A stretch of 64,000 bases of DNA. Source: Phycisphaerae bacterium (GTDB lineage Bacteria > Planctomycetota > Phycisphaerae > Phycisphaerales > UBA1924). The position numbers were made by a program, and so were the translations under genes. Location: the NCBI GenBank assembly GCA_030432905.1, contig JAUILU010000001.1, positions 124,001-188,000 of the forward strand, in the 5' to 3' direction. The notes beneath the pieces were generated by a model. The model had not been told where the DNA came from, did no database searches, and saw nothing but the letters and a program-made list of their open reading frames with translations. Positions 51,575 through 57,458 of the stretch are shown here, one piece after another; position 1 is the stretch's first letter, and the number at the start of each line of letters is the position of its first letter.

Positions 51575-51877
51575 TTAGTTCGCGGCTTTCGCTGCGGCGG
51601 CCTTGGCCTTCTGTGCCTCGCGGCGTGCCTCAGGGGTTGGGCTTGTGGTCATCGCCGACTTCGGCTGGGTACGACCACGCAGGCGGCGGTAGAGCAGCTT
51701 CTCGAATCGCTTGGCATCCGGGTTCGCCGCGTAGCGGTCCTTACGGAGTTGGCGGAGGCGCTTGCCGCTCTTGTGCGAGCTGAGGTGCTTGTGGAACGCC
51801 GAACGGTGACGGACTTTCCCTGATTTGGAAATCCGGACACGCTTAAGAAGGCCCTTGTGGATCTTGTTCTTCGGCAT
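51575..51877 (-). CDS. rpmI: Ribosomal protein L35 with an extended C-terminus
   Basis: The first 63 residues are a typical L35: MPKNKIHKGLLKRVRISKSGKVRHR, HLSSHKSGKRLRQLRK. About 37 more residues follow, rich in alanine, lysine and arginine (TPEARREAQKAKAAAAKAAN), whereas L35 normally stops near 65. The extension probably folds along rRNA or is a flexible basic tail. GAGG lies about 8 bases before the ATG. It leads rplT; the leader upstream has two hairpins and no infC. Confidence 0.93.
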   Translation of the reverse strand: MPKNKIHKGLLKRVRISKSGKVRHRSAFHKHLSSHKSGKRLRQLRKDRYAANPDAKRFEKLLYRRLRGRTQPKSAMTTSPTPEARREAQKAKAAAAKAAN

Positions 51878-51903
51878 TGACTCTCACCTCAAAATAACTG
51901 ACA

Positions 51904-51933
51904 GCGGGCCGATCCCGCACTGCCTGTCGGCAG
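51904..51933 (-). promoter_or_regulatory. Two adjacent hairpins in the rpmI leader
   Basis: GCGGG/CCCGC (51904-51908 with 51914-51918) and CTGCC/GGCAG (51920-51924 with 51929-51933) form two neighbouring stems upstream of rpmI. Neither has a T-tract. They could form the structured leader through which L20 controls the operon, or partly end the upstream sigma-factor transcript. Confidence 0.35.
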
Positions 51934-51971
51934 GGGTGAGCGTAGGCCGCCAAAATGCCCCTGACAACGCC

Positions 51972-53183
51972 CTAGGGGCCAACGAAAGCGTCAACCGACG
52001 ACTTTGGCCGTTCAAGACCTCGGATCGGCATCATCCCGGATTCTTTAACCCCCGGGGTGATCAACAATTCGATGAATTCCGGCAGGAAGACGTGGTCGTT
52101 CCGGTCGAGCCAGGGGGTATTGATCCATTCCACGGACCCATCGCCGTGCAGAATATTCTGGCCACGACCCGCGTGATTCGGGGAATTTTCGAACGGGTCG
52201 ATCGGAAGTCGTTTGTAAGCCTTGAGCGTGACCGGCGAGCGGTCGGTCATCACGACAATGCCGCGCATCGCCCAGTCATCGTTGCGAGTCCCGGGGCGGT
52301 TGACTCGGTAGCTGTACGACACCTGCTCAAAGTCCTGCCAGTCCACTGCATCCTCGGGCACATCTCCGGCTTGGGCGAATCGGTTCCCGGGGCTAGTCAG
52401 CGACTCGAGGGAGGCATAGCCCTCTCGGGCCAGCGTGAACAGGTTTGCGGAGTTGGACTGGGTCGGGTCCAGTCCGACCATCCACCAACGAAGGGCTGGG
52501 TTCAGAACGCTAGAAGCGAGTTCACCGCTGGGGGTGTAGACAGGAAGTCTGCCCTCGTGATCCATGGCATATGAACCGAAACCGACGGACGAGACTGCGA
52601 AGTTGGTTTCGTTGTGCTTGCGGATCGATTCGAAACGCATCGAGGTGATGACCGGCATCACAACTGACACGCCAATGAGCAGGATCGCCGCGATCGAGGC
52701 GAGGTCAGTCATGCGGAATCTGAGACTAAAGCTGTAGTCGCGAGATGTATCGAGAGGCTGACGGTCGAAGATCGCGGCGATTGTACTGTCGACCAGTTCA
52801 TCACTCGCCCGGATATCCTCGGTATCGACTGACATCGAAACGAGACGTGCGAGTTCTTCGTGGGTCTCGGCCTGTGCCCTGAGTGACCTCGGTACAGCGG
52901 CCGAGTTGTAACCGGACTGCGACCACATATCGAGCGCATCTGCGTCTTCGTCGAGGAGCCTAGATTCGCTCGGGACCGCATCGAGCACATCACGAAGAAG
53001 GGCCTCGAGACGTGCGGGATCGTTGCTGCCGGCGGAGTCGCACGCAGAATCGAGCATGCCGACCAGTCGTTCCGCGCAGCCGCGGTACTCGGCCGGGACA
53101 CGTTCGATCACCCAGCCGGCTTCTACGAGAGCGTCGAAGGCCAGTTGTGCTTCTTCGCAAAGATGGGTGCTGTAGGGGCTCAT
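51972..53183 (-). CDS. Anti-sigma-factor-like membrane protein with a pseudopilin-like outer domain
   Basis: A 403-residue protein. The N-terminal 180 residues are acidic and helical and would be cytoplasmic. One transmembrane helix follows (LASIAAILLIGVSVVMPVITSM, about 185-206). After it the sequence reads RFESIRKHNETNFAVSSVGFGSYAMDHEGRLP, very like the part just after the helix of planctomycete pseudopilins. It ends with the H-x-DG-type ILHGDGSVEWI. There is no prepilin cleavage site. The gene overlaps the upstream ECF sigma gene as ATGA. The pairing suggests an anti-sigma factor sensing an envelope state through a pilin-like domain; this is inference, as no zinc-binding anti-sigma motif is visible. 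Confidence 0.65.
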   Translation of the reverse strand: MSPYSTHLCEEAQLAFDALVEAGWVIERVPAEYRGCAERLVGMLDSACDSAGSNDPARLEALLRDVLDAVPSESRLLDEDADALDMWSQSGYNSAAVPRSLRAQAETHEELARLVSMSVDTEDIRASDELVDSTIAAIFDRQPLDTSRDYSFSLRFRMTDLASIAAILLIGVSVVMPVITSMRFESIRKHNETNFAVSSVGFGSYAMDHEGRLPVYTPSGELASSVLNPALRWWMVGLDPTQSNSANLFTLAREGYASLESLTSPGNRFAQAGDVPEDAVDWQDFEQVSYSYRVNRPGTRNDDWAMRGIVVMTDRSPVTLKAYKRLPIDPFENSPNHAGRGQNILHGDGSVEWINTPWLDRNDHVFLPEFIELLITPGVKESGMMPIRGLERPKSSVDAFVGP

Positions 53184-53815
53184 TCCTGGGCCTCCCCGCT
53201 GGCGTGCGACTGGATCGACGGATCGGTCTGAGCCTTGAGGTCCTGGTAGTGCTTGGCGAAACTCGCTACGGCGCTATGTAGCCGGCTCTTTACGGTGCCA
53301 AGCGGGATGTCGAGGTCATCTGCGATCTGTGCGTAGCTGAGCCTCTGGAAGTAGGCGAGCAGAAGCACTTCTCGGAGGGGGTACGTCAGGCTATCCATTG
53401 CCTTGGCAACCATGTCCTGCTGTTCTCGCTCCTGAAGATCGTCGTCCGGGTTCGGTCCGGAGATCTCCATTAGGTCTACGAATTCGATCGGGGCCCCGTT
53501 ACCGTTGCCGCCAACTGGAGCCGAAAGCCCAAGAGCGGGCCTCCTGCCCTTCTTACGCATCGCGTCGCGGGCTTTGTTCGCTGCAATAGTGAAAATCCAC
53601 GGCTTAAACCGTCTCTTTGTATCGAATTTGTGGGCTGCTAGGTGGAACTGCAGGAACGTCTCCTGGAAGGCGTCCTCGGCGGCGTCCCTGCTGCCTGTGA
53701 GCCGGGTCAGAAACCGCAGCATGTCGTGCTTGTGCCGATCTATCAGCACCCTCAAAACAGACCGGTCACCCTTGACATATCGGGCTACAAGAGTTTCATC
53801 GGATGGCTCGGCCAA
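53180..53815 (-). CDS. ECF-type RNA polymerase sigma factor
   Basis: A 211-residue sigma-70 family protein with region 2 (LIDRHKHDMLRFLTRLTGSRDAAEDAFQETFLQFH, then KPWIFTIAANKARDAMRK) and region 4 (LREVLLLAYFQRLSYAQIADDLDIPLGTVKSRLH). The start is a TTG at 53813-53815 with a strong GGAGGG about 7 bases upstream. The linker between regions carries a glycine/asparagine-rich insertion. Its stop overlaps the start of the membrane protein gene, the normal layout of a sigma factor and its membrane-bound regulator. The target promoters are unknown. Confidence 0.93.
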   Translation of the reverse strand: MAEPSDETLVARYVKGDRSVLRVLIDRHKHDMLRFLTRLTGSRDAAEDAFQETFLQFHLAAHKFDTKRRFKPWIFTIAANKARDAMRKKGRRPALGLSAPVGGNGNGAPIEFVDLMEISGPNPDDDLQEREQQDMVAKAMDSLTYPLREVLLLAYFQRLSYAQIADDLDIPLGTVKSRLHSAVASFAKHYQDLKAQTDPSIQSHASGEAQE

Positions 53816-53847
53816 CCTGAACCCTCCTAGGGGACCCCGGGAGGGGG

Positions 53848-54183
53848 CTACGCACCTGTGGTATACGCAACAACTCGCCCGATCGTTCGTTGAAAGCTAA
53901 TCGGGCTCGGGCTTTCTGGGCCGAATAGCACGACACCCTCGGCACGCAGGGCAACCGCGGGTCCCGACTCGTAAGCGTCGAATTCGCCGCGAGACCCGAA
54001 CACATAGCGTACTTCAAGCCGGTGCTGGTTCGGCGAATCTTGCTCCATGCTGACAAGTTGCCCAGACAGAGCCCCCGCTTTGACGACATCTGCGATGTGG
54101 CCTTTGACGAGCCAATCGACGAATCGATCCGCTGTGGCTTTCGAATCGGTCTCTGCGATCACGGTGTATGCAATCTGGTCCAC
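53848..54183 (-). CDS. DUF4286-like small protein
   Basis: A 111-residue cytosolic protein matching the DUF4286 pattern: IAYTVIAETDSKATADRFVDWLVKGHIADVVKAGA, then RLEVRYVFGSRGEFDAYESGPAVALRAEG. The family has a ferredoxin-like fold and unknown function. The start is a GTG at 54181-54183. It lies between two ECF sigma modules, divergent from the second and 32 bases upstream of the first on the same strand. Confidence 0.75.
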   Translation of the reverse strand: MDQIAYTVIAETDSKATADRFVDWLVKGHIADVVKAGALSGQLVSMEQDSPNQHRLEVRYVFGSRGEFDAYESGPAVALRAEGVVLFGPESPSPISFQRTIGRVVAYTTGA

Positions 54184-54260
54184 TGGACCATGCTATCGGC
54201 CTTAGAGTTCCTCGGCCCGAAGCAATCCGCAGGGATTCCGGGCGTTAGTCCTGACAGAGG

Positions 54261-54881
54261 GTGCAGGCAGTGAATCAAGACGGCCTTGAAGCACATCATG
54301 TCGGCGCCACACCGGACCAGCCGCGTTCAGCGGCGGATGTCGAGTCTCTGGTTTTCAGGGCCTCGAAAAACGAGGAGCGAGCCTGGGCCGAGTTGGTCGG
54401 CCTGTACTCGAGGCGTGTGTACGCCTTGGCCAGAAGCAGGCTCCGGGACCAACACTTGGCCGAGGAGATCACGCAGGCGGTGTTTGTGACGGTGTTCCAA
54501 TATCTGCGATCGGGGAAGTACGAATCATCGGGCAGATTCGAGCCTTGGCTCTTTCGGATCGCGATGAACCGGATCCGCGACCACATCCGCCGGACTTCGC
54601 GCAGACCGACGCACACGCGTGAAACCTCGAGTCTCACCGCCGAGGATCGCCCCGCAGACGGCGTCGCAGATGGCTTCGAAAGGCTCAGAGAAGCAGTCTT
54701 GAGTTTACCCGATTCGGATCAAGAGATCATCTCACTCAGGCACCAAGCAGGGCTTGAGTTCAAAGCCATCGCCGAGATGCTCGACGAGCCAGTCGGAACA
54801 CTGCTTGCAAGACACCACAGGGCTCTGGCCAAGCTTCGCAAGGCACTCAGTCCAGAACCTGTACACGAGAACACGGCATGA
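54261..54881 (+). CDS. ECF-type RNA polymerase sigma factor (second module)
   Basis: A 206-residue sigma factor. Region 2 reads WAELVGLYSRRVYALARSRLRDQHLAEEITQAVF and FEPWLFRIAMNRIRDHIRR. Region 4 reads LSLPDSDQEIISLRHQAGLEFKAIAEMLDEPVGTLLARHHRALAKLR. It starts at the GTG at 54261 or at a second GTG at 54270, which has AGAGGG about 8 bases upstream. The stop overlaps the next gene as ATGA, and that gene overlaps the third as GTGA, giving a three-gene module of sigma factor, membrane protein and exported coiled-coil protein. Confidence 0.92.
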   Translation: MQAVNQDGLEAHHVGATPDQPRSAADVESLVFRASKNEERAWAELVGLYSRRVYALARSRLRDQHLAEEITQAVFVTVFQYLRSGKYESSGRFEPWLFRIAMNRIRDHIRRTSRRPTHTRETSSLTAEDRPADGVADGFERLREAVLSLPDSDQEIISLRHQAGLEFKAIAEMLDEPVGTLLARHHRALAKLRKALSPEPVHENTA

Positions 54882-55321
54882 ACGAGAAACACGAAATCGA
54901 CACCTTGGTGAGCGAACTCGAATCACTCGCGCAGCACGACCGGAATGAACCGGATTCCGGCTTTGAGCGGCGAGTAGCGGCGGCTGTTGATGCGCCGATC
55001 CCGGCACACAGACACCGGAAGAAGAAGTCAACGGCGTGGATCCCGTTCGCGGCCGCAGCAGCGGTTGGTGGCTTTGCATTCTTCTGGTGGCCCACCCCGC
55101 CGAGCACGCCGATTGATACGGGTGAGCAGGTTGCAGTTGAGGTTAGCGATGCGAGCGTGAACACGGATATCTGGCTGGCGTCGCTTGATACGATGGACCA
55201 GCTCGTCGCGATGGATTCTGCGTTCAGCGACGACCTAGACCATCTCGAACTGCAGCTGGATACGGCTGAGTCGTATTTCACCAGCGAGATGGAACTCGAC
55301 GAGTATGGAGAGTCGCTGTGA
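54878..55321 (+). CDS. Small anti-sigma-factor-like membrane protein
   Basis: A 147-residue protein. The N-terminal 50 residues are polar and helical (EIDTLVSELESLAQHDRNEPDSGFERRV). One transmembrane helix follows a KKK border (WIPFAAAAAVGGFAFFWW), then an acidic periplasmic tail of 75 residues. There is no zinc finger. Its overlap with the upstream sigma gene and its topology make an anti-sigma role likely. It resembles the small membrane proteins of planctomycete ECF pairs. The next gene starts inside its stop codon. Confidence 0.65.
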   Translation: MNEKHEIDTLVSELESLAQHDRNEPDSGFERRVAAAVDAPIPAHRHRKKKSTAWIPFAAAAAVGGFAFFWWPTPPSTPIDTGEQVAVEVSDASVNTDIWLASLDTMDQLVAMDSAFSDDLDHLELQLDTAESYFTSEMELDEYGESL

Positions 55322-56142
55322 GCATTCAACGAACCGCCGTTCTTGTGATCGTTTCTGCTTGCCTGCTGGGCTCTGCGGTTTCGGTCAGTGCACAGGACGA
55401 CAAGCCGAGCAAGGCGGAACTGCGTGAACGCCTCGTCGATCAGCTTGAACGGACACGCGAGCGTGAACAGTGGCTGGAAGTCCAGCTCAAGCGTTTCGAC
55501 AGCGGCGAGTTGCCAGAGCGAGAAGCATTCGAGCGTGACCAGCCCGACAAACGCGAGCCGTTTGGTGATGGTCAGCCGAGGCAATTTAGTGATGAAGAGT
55601 TACTTCTGGTCGTCAAAGATCTGCAGGAACAGGTAGGTCAGACCGATGAGGGCGGCCCGTTTAGGGACATTCTCGCATCAGAAGGGGCCGAGCGAGATCG
55701 TCTGCTTCGCAGGTTGGCGCCGAGGTTAGGTCGGCTTGTGGAGCTTCGTGAGCGGTCGCCCGAGCAGTACAAGGTGCACCTCAACGAGATGCGCGCGGGG
55801 ATGGACATCGCCCGAGCTGCACGAAACCTCGGCATGCTGATGGCGGAGTCGGACGCCGATGAGTCTGCGATCGAGGATGCGAAGTCCGACCTTCGCGTAG
55901 CGATCTCAGCGGGGTTTGATGCGAAAGCGGCAATGGCCCGGCAAGAGCTTGCTGAGGTTCAGGAGAGGCTCGATTCGCTCAAGCAAGAGATCGCCGATGC
56001 GGAAGCCGAACGCGAAAGGCGCATCGAGAAGCAGTTCACTGCCATCATCAAGAAGATCAAAGACGGGGGCTGGATGAAGCGAGGCCGGGACCGCAGACCC
56101 CGCGACGGTGATGATCGGCCCCGTCGATCAGGAAACGACTGA
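55318..56142 (+). CDS. Exported coiled-coil protein (possible periplasmic sensor of the sigma module)
   Basis: A 274-residue protein with a signal peptide (TAVLVIVSACLLGSAVSVSAQ). The mature part is almost entirely charged helix (ELRERLVDQLERTREREQWLEVQLKRF; later ARQELAEVQERLDSLKQEIADAEAERERR) with strong heptad character. The C-terminal tail is Arg/Asp-rich. The arrangement of sigma factor, membrane protein and periplasmic helical protein recalls Cnr/Zra/Spy-type sensing systems, but sequence similarity is not evident. The last 15 bases overlap the convergent tRNA-binding-protein gene. Confidence 0.65.
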   Translation: MSIQRTAVLVIVSACLLGSAVSVSAQDDKPSKAELRERLVDQLERTREREQWLEVQLKRFDSGELPEREAFERDQPDKREPFGDGQPRQFSDEELLLVVKDLQEQVGQTDEGGPFRDILASEGAERDRLLRRLAPRLGRLVELRERSPEQYKVHLNEMRAGMDIARAARNLGMLMAESDADESAIEDAKSDLRVAISAGFDAKAAMARQELAEVQERLDSLKQEIADAEAERERRIEKQFTAIIKKIKDGGWMKRGRDRRPRDGDDRPRRSGND

Positions 56143-56505
56143 GCCGGCTTCGAGCGGGCTCATGAGCGTGACCGCGACCACATCGCGTTCGCCGCCTTCG
56201 CCCTTTGGCGCGTTGCTCGCTGCCAACATCATGCCCCGCGATTCTTCACCTCTGATGGTTCTCGGCGCGAGGTTTGCTGCGATGATGATCTGCTTGCCGA
56301 CGAGTTCCTCGGGTGAGTAGTACGCCTTGACCCCCGCGCAGATCTGGCGGGGTGTACCAGAGCCGTCGTCGAGCTGGAGTTTGAGAAGCTTGTCCGCGTT
56401 CGGGTGAAGCTCAGCCGAGACGATTGTCGCGACGCGCAGATCGACCTTGGCGAACTCTTCGAACGTGATCTCTGGCTTGGCGGGGATGGTCGCGGCTTCT
56501 GACAT
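56128..56505 (-). CDS. tRNA-binding OB-fold protein (MetG C-terminal/CsaA type)
   Basis: A 125-residue stand-alone EMAP/Trbp111 domain. The family pattern is ITFEEFAKVDLRVATIVSAELHPNADKLLKLQLDDG, then QICAGVKAYYSPEELVGKQIIIAANLAPRTIRGEESRGMMLAA. In other bacteria this domain sits at the C-terminus of methionyl-tRNA synthetase or stands alone as CsaA, binding tRNA or nascent chains as a dimer. GAGGAG 5 bases before the ATG at 56503-56505 fixes the start. It lies after the envelope operon on the minus strand but looks functionally separate. Confidence 0.92.
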   Translation of the reverse strand: MSEAATIPAKPEITFEEFAKVDLRVATIVSAELHPNADKLLKLQLDDGSGTPRQICAGVKAYYSPEELVGKQIIIAANLAPRTIRGEESRGMMLAASNAPKGEGGERDVVAVTLMSPLEAGSVVS

Positions 56506-56540
56506 CGGCTTCTCCTCGATGGTTGAGTCAGGTGAGAGTA

Positions 56541-57458
56541 TCACCCGCCGGCGTCGTTCTCCAATACCGCGTCCGCTGACACCCATCTGCCCTCACGGTA
56601 GTAGACCAGTTCAGGATCAACACGCATGGTTGGCGCTATCTCGGAGACTTCCGGGTCGAGGAGTGGGCCAGCCTGCCCCACTGCCAGCTCGGCAGACCAC
56701 GATTTATGCACGCCTTTGAGCAGAAGGGACTGGTACGCGATGTATGCGACGAAGGTCTCGTGATCGAGAACGGGTCCTGGGTTGCCTCGGCATGTTGAGC
56801 AGAGTCGGCGGGCTGAGCCGCCCTGGTTTCGGTCAGCGACAATGCGGGAGTTGCCGCACTCGGGGCAGGGCCAGATTTGTGCTTCTCGCTGGATGGCGGT
56901 CGTTGAGGCAGCGGTGCCCGGGCGGTCTATCACATCGCGTGACTCGTTAAGGAGACCGACGACTCTGGGGTCATCGAAGCGTTCGCGCGCCATTGAGCCG
57001 TCACCTGAGAGTACGAGTCCGATCGCTTCCGAGAGTAGAAACGCGACCGTGTCGGCTTCCGGTTCCTCGTTTTGAACGTCCCATCTCTTCTCTGCGTAAC
57101 GATCATCGAGTCGGCCCGCGAGCGCCAGGAGCCAGCGTTTGCGAGGCTCGACTTTCTCAAGATCCGCCAACGCCACGCTTGCGCTCGAAGCAACCGGAAA
57201 GCCAGCCTCGGAATCGATGTCTGGATTGTTCGCAGAGAGTTCAATCGAAAGTACATAGAGTCTCCGAGCGAGGCTGGTTTCTTGACTATCCGAAGCAACG
57301 TCGGCGATCTCTTCAGCAAGGAGAAAGTACGCCAGCGGATCTGCGGGCGACAGTGCGGTCAACTCTCGCTCGAACCTCACGGTCACCGGCTCCGGGCGAA
57401 CCTGAGCGCTGAGCGTCATCGGCATGAGACATAGCAAAGTGAGTAGATTGCGGATCAT
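56541..57458 (-). CDS. Exported protein with a zinc ribbon, last gene of the ExbB-ExbD operon
   Basis: A 305-residue protein with a signal peptide (MIRNLLTLLCLMPMTLSAQ). The first 190 residues are helical, like a degenerate tetratricopeptide array. At 198-223 there is a four-cysteine zinc ribbon (CPECGNSRI, then CSTCRG; C198, C201, C220, C223), unusual for a predicted exported protein. No family is recognised. Its ATG overlaps the stop of the 911-residue gene by 4 bases, placing it firmly in the operon. Confidence 0.7.
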   Translation of the reverse strand: MIRNLLTLLCLMPMTLSAQVRPEPVTVRFERELTALSPADPLAYFLLAEEIADVASDSQETSLARRLYVLSIELSANNPDIDSEAGFPVASSASVALADLEKVEPRKRWLLALAGRLDDRYAEKRWDVQNEEPEADTVAFLLSEAIGLVLSGDGSMARERFDDPRVVGLLNESRDVIDRPGTAASTTAIQREAQIWPCPECGNSRIVADRNQGGSARRLCSTCRGNPGPVLDHETFVAYIAYQSLLLKGVHKSWSAELAVGQAGPLLDPEVSEIAPTMRVDPELVYYREGRWVSADAVLENDAGG

